Below, one piece after another: positions 12,233 to 24,900 of a DNA stretch of 64,000 bases. The position numbers and the translations under genes were made by a program. The stretch is from positions 434,001 through 498,000 of the forward strand of contig JASANH010000965.1 in the NCBI GenBank assembly GCA_030248295.1, written 5' to 3'. The notes under the pieces are model-generated. The model did no database searches. It was not told where the DNA came from and was given only the letters and a program-made list of their open reading frames with translations. Numbering within the stretch: position 1 is the stretch's first letter; every line of letters starts with the position of its first letter. Source of the DNA: Mesodorylaimus sp. YZB2_4. Its lineage: Eukaryota; Nematoda; Enoplea; Dorylaimida; Dorylaimidae.

Positions 12233-13634
12233 ATGCTCGTAAGATGTGGCTTCTACTGCTTGCTGGTGGCAATATTTTCCGTCTCATCGGCAGACGGCGC
12301 CTATCCAAAACCGATCGTGACGAACGGTGAGTACAATGAAGCAGCCAGAAGCAGAATCTTGCCAGCAAATATTCCAGCAGTGCACTGTATTTCAGATACA
12401 ATAAACAAATGCTATTCACGCAAAAGTGATTTCGACAAGATTTGCCTAGATGAATTTCTGGGAATTCCTGTGGGCAGTCGATGCTATTTCCTGCTCCAAA
12501 TAAATTCCGCCCAAACACCAACGGCTTGGTCGAATATCTGGAATGAATGCGGCAAATACGGTTCCAAATTGGCCCAGGTACATACTAAATTGGAGTTCGA
12601 CAAGATCGTCGCTTTTGCTCAGGTAAAAAAGCTGTGCTAGGGCTTTTTGATTCAGAACAAATCGCTGCAACCCTTGATGTAAACACCGTTAGAAATTGCG
12701 TACATAACACGCTGCAGAAGCCCAACAACAAGCTAGGCGATTGCAAGCAGCAGTCTTTGTGTCTTCAGGCGGGTTGGAAGGGCCATCACCTGGTCTTATA
12801 ACAAAACTACATACGACGAGTAAAAAGTCGCAACAGAACCTGAGTTCTTCCAGACCGTGTTTTGGCAGGATATGCAGGGGTTTTCGGCATAGCTCCAGAT
12901 CTTATGGTTGGGACAGATCGTAAAGCTGGTGCCAGCTAGTATGCCCTATTTCCTCGCCAAAGAGCTTCCCCGTGGAACAGGATACTGTAGGTTACTTTAA
13001 TCCTGCAGTAGGATTTGCCTGGCTGTGTATATCCGCTTGTGAACACAATCCACGATGGCCAACATGCCTGTACTGTAAGTGTATTGATTTCAGAGCAAAT
13101 TAGGACTGGGGCTGTCGTACGCACAACTTGTGGTTGCGATCAAGGACGAAATAAACATCAAGAAGGCTACTGAGTGCACTTTCGATTCTCCGACCATTAA
13201 TCTGTATGACGACGAGAACACGACTGTGAACATGCATCCATTCGTGAATATGCGAGTATTCAAGTAAGTCACAGATTTCCCAAGTCACTCTCTAAATATT
13301 GAAATGATGGCTTCATCTCGAGGAAACTTTTTTATTTATAAGCGTCCTGTTCATTAAAACTGACTTCTGGCTGAATATCAGATTTTTAGCCCGAGCACAG
13401 AATTACACAAAAGTCAATTCATGCATCGATGAGACACCAGTAGAAACATTGGCATCAACTGGACCCAAGCAGTGCGCTTCAGTCTGCTCCCAGCGAAGAT
13501 GGTGTCGCAGTTTCAACGTCGTCTTCGACCCCAGCAAAACCACGTGTCAGCTTTTCGCGTGGTCCTTTGCAGATGTGGATCGAGTTCGCGTTGCCAATGA
13601 TTGCATCGGCTTCACGTATGCGCCCGATGGCTGA
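12233..13634 (+). CDS. secreted protein with C-type-lectin-like and PAN/apple domains
   Basis: The first exon (12233-12622) starts with MLVRCGFYCLLVAIFSVSSA, a clear signal peptide. It then enters a C-type-lectin-like fold: a Cys pair, SRCYFLL, then a W..A...C...GS.LA.VHT pattern. An exon at 13095-13264 and a last exon from 13381 follow. The last exon ends TGA at 13632-13634 and holds a PAN/apple-like module: CIDE, a K-Q-C-A-S-V-C-S core, W-C-R-S-F-N, then C-Q-L-F and a final Cys. The middle of the lectin domain is uncertain. The WxG/WxxxxC half is not obvious, and one or two exons may lie between 12660 and 13075 (a GT donor follows CACT near 13074). Probably a secreted carbohydrate- or protein-binding surface or immune factor. 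I cannot name an orthologue. Confidence 0.62.
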
Positions 13635-14499
13635 TAATGACGATGGGCGCGGGAAAATGCTCGAGCATATGACAACCATGATCAGTATACTGCAGTGTGA
13701 GAGCGGACAGACGGACTCATATTGTTCGACATACGCGTACAACACATATGAGGTAGTTTTTTGTGTTTGAAATTTACTGTATACTCGATCCATGTCAACT
13801 ATTTCGCTATTTTGCTGAAATATAGGTATAATTGCTTTGCAATATGCGAAAGCGGTGACAGGTGGGTTTTGCGGCTGGCTCTCACTATTCTTAGAGTATT
13901 CTATGTACGCTAACCGAATTTGTTGATACACTTGACGCCGAAAGCGAGAGTGACAAGTGATCGTGACTGGGCCAAACTATCCTCTAGTACACGAGCAAGT
14001 AAGTCTTGCCCTGGTAGCACCGATCTTGCAATACTCACAGCGCTGAAGCAAAAAATGTCACCGGATTAACACAAACCTTGAGTGAAAGATACATAGGCCC
14101 TCTAACCTATTTCACGTATCCAATCGATCGATCTCACTCCACACTGAGCACCAGAACGTTTGATGGGTTTCGCTTTACTCATATTATTTGAGAGCCTGCA
14201 ATGAGGGACAGCTACTAAAAATCGATGCTAAATGGCGTACATGGTCCCAAGGATAAGTTGCTGTAAAGTCATCTCGCCTGTAATTGTAATTTGCAGCCTA
14301 CGGGGTATAGCTGGATAGTCCTCAAGCAGCACAGCTGAAGAATTCTCTTCAATCAGTTCTTCCCTCGCGCTGCAATGTCTTGAGACCAAGTAGGGCACTG
14401 ACAAGAAACAGATCACTTTTGCTAAGACTGATATCGCCATGAGTGTAAAAACTCCTGAAAAATTAGGACAACTAGTCGGGCAGCAGTCAAACTTGCTGA

Positions 14500-14866
14500 G
14501 CATGGCTGCGTGGGAGACCAGCACACAAAACAGCGTCCCTCTGCGCGGGGCCCTTGGAGCACCTCCACGCGAGGGCATCCTGGACTGGACCGACTTACTC
14601 GGACGATGCCGGGTGGCCTGCGAACCTTGTTGGTGTTCGACAGCTGAGACTGTCTCCTCGTTTGGCGTCCGTCTCACCTCTAGGGCACTCGTAGCACCTC
14701 CACGGTACCGGGTGAGTCATTCACGGCCTGGCGTGCAAGGTCAGCAAGGGTCAGTAGTTCGCAAACCGACCTCCGTCCCTGGGGCCAGGACGAGTACAGC
14801 CACTCGCTCTCAAGCAATACGGAGTAACGAATGCCGAACCGCTGCACCACCGCGGTCGCTGAAACA
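14500..14866 (-). repeat. tRNA-derived SINE, copy 1 (tRNA head 14757-14866, body 14500-14756)
   Basis: On the minus strand the head has the A box TGGTGCAGCGG, a perfect TRGYNNARNNG match, followed by the family's GTATTGCTTGAGAGCGAGTGG-type segment. The B box is mutated here (ggggccaggac on plus in place of ggggatcgaacccgggac). The body shares long stretches with copies at 50372 and 60700, for example ggtaccgggtgagtca and cctggcgtgcaaggtcagc. Confidence 0.8.
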
Positions 14867-15037
14867 TAATGGTCGAAGATTCCGGCTTTCGTCCCCATTC
14901 CTCTTTCCGAAGTAAGCAAGGGCTGGGAGCTCGCTTCTTAGAGTCGAATTTGAAGCCGTTGTTCCCAAAGAGTGGACTCGTTCGCATTCCTTCGAATGTT
15001 CCATTTCGCAGTCGATCCCTTATCGAAATATTTTCAG

Positions 15038-15617
15038 GTGGCGAGGGCGAGATCGCTGGATGCTCAGAAGGCACGCAATTTTTCATGATCAAGAAAGGTC
15101 CAGCTTGCATGATCGACGTCGATACCTGTACCCGACAGAACGGCAAGGCCAACGTTAACTCGATCTGTGGCGGAACGACGAAAGGAGAAGCTTTTTTGCG
15201 CCATTTGAACGCGAACAACGACGACGACGACAACGCATGGGCTGAAGAAGAGCCGGATTACTCCCAGAAAGGTTAGTCACAAATACATATATTGGCCAGC
15301 TTTGCGTCAAAACAGATTTTGTGTTTCAGGCACCACTCCTCACATGATGTACGCCAAAGAAATAGTCAGGTTTAACGATTTCATCAAAATCACCAAGAGC
15401 ACTCAGAACCCGTTTGCCAACTGTCCCGAGGGCGTTTCTCGCGACGACGCCGACCTGAACGGCAAAGAAACGCTGACGGACTTCCGTCTGGGAAAATGCA
15501 GCGCTTCTAAAAAAACAAGTTTTCCAAAAGACCTTTTCGAAGAACCATGCGTCGGCCCAGTAGAATGCAAATTCACCAAAGGCGACAAGACCAAACCGAC
15601 CTCCGTCTTAAAGGACG
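15038..15617 (+). CDS. two exons of an unrecognised cysteine-containing protein (partial)
   Basis: Exon A (15038-15271) follows a ttttcag acceptor and ends at a GT donor. Exon B starts after tttcag near 15330 and ends at about 15617, where GTACCG could be a donor. The join is in phase (G|GC). The product contains regularly spaced Cys residues (AGCSEG, PACMID, DTCTRQ, SICGG; later FANCPEG, GKCSAS, EPCVGPVECKF) and an acidic Asp run. I see no start codon in a good context and no downstream exon; the sequence after 15640 is repeat. Possibly the 3' part of the lectin/PAN gene upstream, which has the same strand and secreted style, or a separate decayed gene. I do not recognise a family. Confidence 0.4.
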
Positions 15618-15639
15618 GTACCGTCCCGCACCCCACCCC

Positions 15640-16550
15640 CTATCGGGCGCTTCGCGCCCTCGGTTCGCGCCTTCGGCGCTCACTGCTAAAGTACCCACTT
15701 GGATCTCCATTTTTGCATTTGGGCCCCTCCGTCAGCTGACTCCGGCGTAGACCCCTGGATCTGGCCGAGGGGAAAAAGGCGCTTGGATTGGTGCTAGTTA
15801 GTTCAGCTGTGTGCAAGTTCAAGTCCCACTTCGTCCATAAATTTTGCATTTCTCTTTCTTTCTCGCGCATCATCACGTGACAGGTGATTCGTGGCTTTTC
15901 TCATCGTCGCGCCTCCTTGGTCTTTCCTTCCTACCCCCCCCCCCCCCCCCCCCCGAGAGGGGTTTTCTCATAAATGAAATGGTGAATGGAATCGTAATGC
16001 ACCATTTCTTTTGCACGAAACGCAGGTAAATTCATACGGGCGATTAAATTTTTGACCATAGCTGCGTGGTGTATGGCACCCTGACGGTCAAAAGCCATTT
16101 AAAGTCGTGCGAAACTGTTTAGGCAAGAAAGAATGACTGAGCGCGTAAAACCAAAATTCGAGTGGACAGTGGTCAGTGTCTACTTTTAGCACCTTTTGCA
16201 GCATCATTTCCTCTCCCTTACCATGCTTGGCGCGCATCACACCTCAGCAGTACCAAATATTGACTCTTTACAGGGGTTTTCTCATAATCTAATCAGTGTT
16301 CGTTCGTTCTAAACGTGTCATTTGGCTCTCATTTCTGCGCTCACTCGCCTAGAATCTATTTGTTTTCTCCTCGAAAACGGCAAAATGCTATTGACGGGTG
16401 GCGCACAAATGATTTACATGGTGTCCACGATGACGTCTATACGCTACATAACTGCGTAGTGGTGAGACAGATTGTTTGTGATTCGACTGGGATCCGCAAA
16501 ACTGCAAAACTATATACTATGAGCGCAGGGCGCAGCGGTGCAGGCGTTCT
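15640..16550. other. repeat-like region with poly-C tract, no gene seen
   Basis: Begins with hairpin-rich strings (gggcgcttcgcgccc near 15646). A B-box-like string (gttcaagtccc) lies near 15820-15830, a C run at about 15934-15954, and nothing further that looks coding. Confidence 0.4.
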
Positions 16551-17200
16551 ATGCGTCCTTCTTCCAAGATAGTGAGCCAGAGTTCGACTCGGCGAGACGG
16601 TAAAGGTTTGCATCTATCAAAATTTCTCCGAGCAACAGTCGCAGAGTGGCCTAGGGAACAGATCTGGCTGCTGCCCGCAGATTTAGGAGTGCCAAATAAG
16701 CTGCGATTTTTCCCGTTTAAAGTCCTTCGCCGCATTCTTCACTGCATCAAAGCTTCTACGATGGGGCTTCGAAATGACAGTGAATGTTACATGTGTGGTG
16801 CCGCAGACGATACTATTGAGCACATGCTGGCGTCCTGCGTGGCGTCGCGGAACGCATGGACTAGTATACTAAGGTGGTTTGAAAACAAAGAACAAGTCGA
16901 GTTAGAATGGACGGTTGATCACATCTTGTTCGGGTTTGTGCATACAATGTCCCCTCCTGTAGATGTGCGCAAACGTTAAACACAATTGTATTGTTAGCGA
17001 AACATTACGCCATTGGTGGAGTTCCGTCAGGGTGGGCCGACATGGTCTTCGTCAGTTCTCGTCGCAGAGGGCGGAGCGCACGGGCGGAAGCCATGGCGAA
17101 CCACGGGTCGTGGAGAGGGGATCGGGAGTTGATGCAAGGCCACACAGGGGAAGCTTGCGGTGAGAGGGCTAATGGCATCGACGGCTGTGTAGAACGGGTC
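16551..17200 (+). mobile_element. 3' part of a second LINE, with a frameshift
   Basis: The frame at 16551-16979 carries another zf-RVT knuckle: CYMCGAADDTIEHMLASC, that is C-x2-C-x8-H-x4-C, followed by a Trp helix. This is a different LINE subfamily from the one at 10.7 kb because the spacing and flanks differ. The frame stops at 16977-16979, while the likely continuation (NTIVLLAKHY) runs in another frame just downstream. That implies a frameshift and an inactive copy. Confidence 0.72.
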
Positions 17201-17569
17201 GATGGAATCAGAAACCACGCTCTGCTACCATTTTGTGGCGTAGATGAATCACAAGGAGTAATAAGACGTTTTTATTTGGACTACCTTAATCCTAATTAAA
17301 CCGGTCCTTATATAGGAATAGAGAAGACAAAGAGGCGGGTGAGCAATTGGTGAACTATGTGAGCATTCCTGGGTGATTGAGCCGGCGTAGGAAGCGGGGA
17401 GCTAATTGAATAATGCAGTGCAGTGAGTTATGACTGGGGGAGGCTACGTAAGCAGGGAAATACAGTCAGAGAAAGGCGTGGGAACTGTTCATGACCTTTC
17501 GCGTAAGACGCGACAGATGTGCTTTACAAAATGAATTCATTTTCGATTTTCATCGTATTGGAAGCTTGA

Positions 17570-17664
17570 TTTATGCACTTTACGAGCCACAGAAAAATTT
17601 TCTGAGTTTTTTTAAGTCCTGACGGGACTTGGAAATTTTTTCTGTGCCCCGTGAAGTGCATAAG
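17570..17664. repeat. foldback (hairpin) element of about 95 bases
   Basis: The left arm (about 17570-17600) reads tatgcactttacgagccaca, and the right arm ending near 17664 is its near-complement. The centre is a perfect small hairpin, aagtcc-tgac-gggactt (about 17612-17629). A non-coding foldback or MITE-like unit, or a structured RNA, is possible. Confidence 0.6.
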
Positions 17665-17899
17665 TACCGATTCTCCATTATTCTCCTTTCCGTGAAATAC
17701 CTTGAACGACGCTACTTCCTCCTCCAGAGAATTCCGTAAAGTGGAATCAGGTGATCAATTCGATATAATCTTATCAATATCAAAATCTTTATCAATTGTC
17801 CTTTCGCTCTTCTACGTAAGAAACCAGTTTCTGCACACGCACGAGAGACCCGACTTGGCTCGACGGCGTCTAGTAAGCCTATCACCTATCTAGACACTC

Positions 17900-18100
17900 T
17901 GGTTCTGGTTCGGTGGTTTCGTTGAAACTGGCCAGAGCGGCGCAACAGAAAGAAGTCCAATTCGGGGCCGGCGCGGCGCAACTACGAATTGGCTCAAACC
18001 AAACAATGCAAACAGGTCAGCGCAACTATAAACGGCGCAATCAGTAACGATTCAATTGGCCTACACCCCGTCCAACACCGACTGCAACTGCAGCTTTCTT
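17900..18100. other. GC-rich repetitive stretch (cggcgcaac motifs)
   Basis: Short motif ggcgcaac/gcgcaact recurs at irregular spacing between 17938 and 18040. No coding exon was seen between the foldback element and the SINE at 18286. Confidence 0.35.
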
Positions 18101-18285
18101 TGTGACCTGCGGGAATCGACCTGTGCATAGAGCTGCATTGAAGCATTTCTCGCTGTTTTTTTCAAGAAATCCCATCGAACACGATCATCTCAGCCTCTGG
18201 TTTGTGCTAATACATTCTGTACAGATTCTTCAATTGACGATTTGTGTTGCGACTGATTCAGTACTGTTACATTCAATCTCCACAT

Positions 18286-18402
18286 GGTTCGCAAACCGAC
18301 CTCCATCACCGGGGATCGAACCCGGGACGAGTCCAGCCACTCGCTACCAAGCAATACGGAGAGAAGAATGCCGAATCGCTGCACCACCGCAGCCGCCCAT
18401 TG
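18286..18402 (-). repeat. tRNA-derived SINE, copy 2 (head only)
   Basis: Minus strand shows a B box CGGGTTCGATCCCC (plus: ggggatcgaacccg) and an A box with one change (TGGTGCAGCGA). The body seen in copies 1, 3 and 5 is absent. Confidence 0.8.
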
Positions 18403-18902
18403 AGAGCATGCTTACCGAACCCCCTGGCTGGCACCACAGGTCCGCCAAACAGGCTGAACAAGAAGAAGGGTGACTTCCAACAAATTTTAGAACAATTAGA
18501 TGGTAACGAATCAAGCAAGTGAGAGCACATCCCACCCAGCGACCTGTTCTTATACTGCCATGGCCACTCTCCAAGAATTCTAAACGCCCTCAAGCGGAAA
18601 GTCACAACGGAGTTGGGGGCTCATTTCACCTCGCTGTGCCCATGAGTTACTGCTCTTCCTTGGAGTCAAGCAGCGAAAGAAAAGCACAAAAAACCGCTTT
18701 TCATATTTTACCGGTTTTTTGTATTTTCCACGACTTCCTACTCAACCAGGTTTTTTCGTGTTCGTGTTATAGTTTACGTATCCTTCTATTCAACAGTTCA
18801 TTAGACAAACATAAGTGTAATTAGTAGTGTCTTGAAAAACCTCGACAGAAAAATTTTCAGAAAACGGAATATTTCAACGAAACCCAAATACCAGCCGCGA
18901 AA

Positions 18903-21900
18903 TCACACAAATCCGAATGAGCGGGCCTTAATGGCGATCGATAATTTCTGACGTAAAATCTGTCTCGACGAATACAGCGGGACGTAAAGACGCGATATGC
19001 ACGTGTTGGCTGTGGGCAGATGATGATCATCGGCCGGGCGAATCATAACACTAGGCAATGGCTGGAATCCTTCCTCGCCCGACGGCAACGCGGGACTGCC
19101 CGTCCAAAAGTATAGCAACTCCTAAAAGGGCAATATCACCCTGATGTGATGAAAGCCACAACAGACGTCTACGCACCTGTTTCTCCGTTGCTGACATTTT
19201 GTCAAGAACCCACCAAAACCATTTCTTGAACTTATTCAAATGTTCAGTCGGTGCACTGCTTTCATCAGCGAACGTCGTGTACGATTGCAAAAGCCTTATA
19301 TCGATATCCGTAGTGCCACATAGCAGCAAACGCAAATCTTCCGCCGTCAATCCTTCCAATGAACTGCACGGCAACACGTCAAACACGCCATCGCGAATCG
19401 CCTTAAAACAAAAAACTTGACAATGAAAACTTACGAGACAAAAAGGACTCGCTTACATCCAACGCTCGACGAGCAACTCGTACCAATCTCCACTCGACGT
19501 AGCGATACACGTACTCCACAGCATTTTGCGCAGTGACCGCAACACTGGCTCCATCCGGTTTCAGTTCCAAAATTCCACCACCCTAGAATCGCACAAATTT
19601 ATAAATACTTCCAACAAAAGAAGCGAAAGGATGAGCCCTTACTTCTTCAGGCGACAGATCAATAGCGAACGTCAATCCCAAGTCGGTGGATTCCAAAGAA
19701 TTGGTACGAGCCAACTTACGTAACGATTCAAATAGTTGAGGATCGTAAAATGCCAAATCGTGCCACCCGACTGGACGATCCAAGATGTACTTCAGAACAT
19801 GACGGCACAGCGGTAATGGCAGCAGCTCGTTTTGCAATAAACAAATGCCGATGAGCCTGAATTGCAAGACCAAAATAGGGATAACTACTAGGCATTGGAA
19901 AACACAAAAGGCATTATCCTTACCTTCCGACATTTCGAAAAGCGTTCAAACGCTCAGCAGTATTCTTCCCTGGCACTGGAGCAAAAAATCCCATCTTTCC
20001 AGGTTGAAAGAATAACGGAGCATTGTCAATTATTTCGTCCGGATCCAAAATCGAACCACCACGTCCTAAAACGAGGCCATAATTTGCTCACATCATTTCA
20101 GCCCACAACTAACCACAAGCTACCTCCAACGGCTCCAAGCTGCGGCGAGCTGATCGACTTCTTGGCCGTTTTTGAAGCATTGTTCGATCTCTCTCCACCG
20201 CTTGACGGCAAATCCAGCCCTTCCAAACTAGCATCGCGACTATCTCGACTGAAAAGATCCATATTTAGAGAGGGAAAAAATCATATCAGCTCTACCATCC
20301 TACCTGCTCTGGGCCGTCGTAATCATGTCATACGCTTCCTCGACGTGCACGCGCAGCGAATCTTCAGAGGCCAACAGCATTAGCAACTGATGCGGCGGCA
20401 ACTCCAACAACATTCCAGTTATCTTGTTCGCATAAGTCTAAAACCAAGGAATTATCAGTCAAACACTAAGAAAAACTACAAAAAGCTTAACTTACTGGAT
20501 GCAATTGACGAACTCGTGGATGCAATCTTTCGCCCAACGCTTGCTTGCTCGGGTCCCAATTGACTAAATTAACACCACCACTACTTCCAGCAGAACGATC
20601 GGTGCTCGACGGAATTGCGGGCTCACCCGGTCCAAAAAACGGTGGCGCATCGATCGACAAGACGTAACGACGGGTACCGCTTCCTCCCACTTGGCTACGA
20701 CGTCTATGAAGTTCTCGTTCGCGCTCTCGACTACGTAGCCGATTCAGAAGTTCTAGAACAAGCAAAATTCGTTTCAAAAAATTAAGAAACAAAAAATTAC
20801 TCACGTTGCTGCATTTTACTGGCAGACGAAGCAACTGGAGATGGATTGGTTGATCCAGCTTGACAGGCTTCCAAATTAGGCAATTTCTCAGAAGAAAACA
20901 AAGCTTCAGCGACTGCAGCGTAGAATGATCTAGCCACACCCGATCCTTCACCCGGTTCATCTTTGAACGTCACTTTGACCTTGTGCACAGCGATCGATGT
21001 ATTTCCGGACACACCGCCGTATCGACGACCGTAGAACTGGTTCAGTTGCTTGATTGTTTGTTGAAGCAGAAGATTTCGCTCACGGTCAACCTGAAACATC
21101 AGCAAATCAAGATTTGGTCCTACCAGAACACATCTATGTCTCACCTCCAACGTAAGATCCTTTCCTTGCGAATTCCGTATTTTCTCCATTTCCTTTCTAA
21201 AACGAGCCGCTTTCACGGGAAATCCGATGAAATGAGTTAAAGTCGAGCCCGAGTCCAGACCAACATCCTCGCTGAACAGTTTTCCGAACACGTTCAGTGT
21301 AACCTTCCAACGGCTCATAAGAAGTTGAGACTGTCCGAACCACGGCCTTCAAACGAAACCATACTATCATCATGCTACAATCCCAAAATCACACTCCTAC
21401 CTCGCCATTCTCTTCGGCATCATCGAAAAATCTTGCAAAACATTTTTACTCGTCGTGGCCTGAACTGATTCCGCCTTTTTGTCTTCATGCTTGCTTAAGG
21501 CGCTCGAATGCATAATGACACTTTGCTGACGATTTTGACCTCCTGTTTCTTCCGCAGATTGTTTCCCACATTTTCCGCCATCTAAATGCTCGTCTGATAT
21601 ATCTGAAAACAAAGCCTGCTTTAAAGCTCCAGCAAACCATACTTTCACCAAGTTTTCTTACCAATAAGATTCTCCGATTTCTCTTCCACTTGCTCCGTTG
21701 ATCGACTACGATCACTGCTCGACGTATCTTTAATGACTTCTTGAGGTGGACTGCTGTATCCCAAATGCGTCGGATGAAAACTGCCTTTTTCTTTCGCATT
21801 CGCCTGGAAAGAGAATCATCAAATCCCTCGACTACAATGCTTAAAAAAAGGTCCTCACTTCATGTTCTTGCCACGTGACTGGCTTTTGATGCACTCCGAA

Positions 21901-24900
21901 AAGTCGTTCTTTGTCCGCTTCCGGTTGAAGCAAAAACGGTCTTTCAGCTAAAGGCAACGAAGTCGAAACAGTAAGGTCAAATACAGGACTCATCGGAGCT
22001 AGCCCGGGATAAACCATTGAATCGGATCTCTGCAAAAGGACACAGATTAGGCCATCGGATTAGGACATTTCATATAAGATTCTACACTTACTTTGAAAAA
22101 TGAATGACGACTATCGACGGAATCTTCCTCACCGCCAACATCATCGAACGATTCTCGCTTACGCTGCTGAAAAGGACATTCGTACAGCATGAATAAGGCT
22201 CATCAAAGAGCTAACCAGACCACTCTTACCGCAGATCCCCAATATCCACCACACGCAGCATCGGCGTAATCTAATTTCAGTTCTAACAAACTCTTTTGAT
22301 GATTGCTCGACGAGTCCATCATTCCCAAATAGCAGAACAACGAATCCAAGCAGTAGGCGATATGTCGATAATTCATCAACTCCAGCAACGGCACTTCGTC
22401 GCCATGTTCATTCGTATGACCTCGAAGCAACGAGAACGTGTACTGAAGAAATTCTCTACGAGAAAATGTACTGTGGCTGTCTGCTTCTAAAAAATGAGAG
22501 GCATTCATAAAGAAGCAATTATGACGATCAAATCAACAAACATACCAGCAGCACTCTTTGGCTGGCTACGACGAGGATCCATTGCTGAACTTCCACCAGC
22601 CGTTCCACTGCTCAACATATCATTCCTACCACTACGAGTGGCGACCAGAGACTCGGCGTAATTGGTATAGGCGAACGGTCGTTGTTCTCTCCCAGAACCT
22701 GTGGTTGCCGCCGACAGAGCCAGACCAAACTTCAGCTGAGCTTCAGTTGCGTCCATGACTGCGAATAGCCAATCCCAAGTCGGCGCCAGGCATCGTTCGA
22801 CGAATTCCTGAAAAATCTAACAGTCTCAAACTGATTACTAATACTGTACAGACCACAACTTACCTGTAATTGATTGACGTCCTGCGACGAGCTACTCGAA
22901 CTACGCGACTGCGCACCCAACGCCGACGAATTTTCTCCAGTCGAGAGCATGATATTGAGCAAATTTGAAATTTGACGAACCAATAATCCGAACACACGTG
23001 CCAACAAACTATTCACATTGGTCGACAACGCGCCACTGCTGCTATCTGCTGCGCCATGGTCAAATAGTGGAATGGTTGCCGAAGTATAGACTGACGATTG
23101 ACGACGCAAATTAGACGGATCCAAAAAAATCAAACCACCATGCGCTAGAGTAGAAAATAGAATTCAATCACATTGAACACAATCGCTACATCTTCAAGAA
23201 AACTGCATTTTAAACAAACCTCTATCAGCCGCCGGAACTGCCGAATTTGGAGTAGCGACATTTCCGGCACCTATCTGACTCTGCGCTTGAGGAGGAGCGT
23301 TATGGCCTCCCAGATCTCTGGTTCGACGTACTGCCCAACGAAGAGTCGGGGGCGCCAAAGTAATAGATGCCAAATTGTCTAAGTCGAGTGAAAAATGTTA
23401 AAAAGCTATACTTTGTGCACTACAGCAACACATGGGTTTGCCCAATGCTGGCATGCAGGCAGTGCAGAATAGAGACGATATGCAAGTCCTCCCCCGCCGA
23501 GTGCATCTACAGGACGGTACCTAAAAACAATGCACGACTTACCTCCTAACGAGCGGTTGATGCCGCTAGAGCTGTTGTTGTTAGCCGAGCTCGGGTTACT
23601 GGCATTATTTCCACTCGACTGCATGTCTTGTTCAGCTTCGCTCTCATTCGTGTGGTCCCCATCCAAGTCATCGGAGCTCGACACTTCCGAGTCGTCTTCT
23701 CCATCGCCATCGGGCGGATATTCGCCATCGCCGTCCATCGCGTCCTCGTGATGACTCGACGAACCGACACTATCATTATCCGAATAATAGATCGTTCCTT
23801 GCCCCGTACCAGCCGCGTTATCCATTGCGTCTCGATTACTTTCCGCCATCTCGTCTACATCGGCTCTCGGAGCGGCCGATGTTGTCCCCGCACTGTCGAG
23901 AATAGCGGACGCATCTCCACCGACTGCGCTCGGCGTTTCTCGACCAGCACGACTCACGCCACCACCGCCAGCTTCGGACTCACTGTCTGACTCGCTATCC
24001 CCTTCGCCATCGCTGCCTCCGACTAAATAGAAATCAATCAATAAACATCGCTACACAGAGTCATTCCAAAAGCATACCATCCTCTTCTTGCGGCTGAATG
24101 GATCCAGCAGCGACATTTTCTTGATCCAGCAAAGATTCCTGACCTCGGTCACTTATTCCTGTATCTTTTGTCTGATTCGTCAATAATGCTGCCGTGTCCA
24201 TCATCAATAATTTCTCAATAGCCTGCAACAACATTCATATCAGTCTCCATTACCAGATCCATAATTTATAATCCTTACATCAGCGCTGTCAATGATCGTG
24301 GAACATAATGGAAACGGAGGCATCTGCTTGACCAATCCAAGTCTCACTGGCGCCATTACAGAATCGGCTGCCGATGCCAATTCGCGAACAGCAAATGCGC
24401 TTAATGAATGGAACACTCGACGACATTTCAAAATGGGTTGACTCACGCTACAATAAAATGGAATCATTAAATTGCAGCCGAACTCAATTTCCTCCCACTA
24501 ACTTACTTTTTCTTCTTCGTTACGCCAGGCGACAAAATAATATTCATGGCCGTAAATAAACGGACCACCGAGCGGACGAACCGTTTGACACAGTTGTGCA
24601 CTTCAGCCGAATCACTGTCCCGCTTATTCAATTGAAACGTGAACGTACTCAACAATGTCTCCAGCATCTGAAAAGTAGCCATGCTTCCAAGTGCCCTCCA
24701 CTCACAGTACTGAATCCTATCCCTTACTTCCGACGGGCACTTAATCAACAACGCAAACGTAAATCGATCCAAGTGCGTAACGCCGTCTTGGGACAACAAA
24801 TGGAATTGCTCTTCTTCTATCGGAATGCTTCTAAAACCAGGAATTCCGAGTTTCCATAGTCTGCCTGAACACTTAACAGCTCCTTACTTGTTCGAAGCCT

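Noticed and set aside
23406..24041. Acidic 211-codon frame as a separate gene
   Set aside because: It is the acidic linker of UBR5; its ends have splice signals and the neighbouring exons continue the family.
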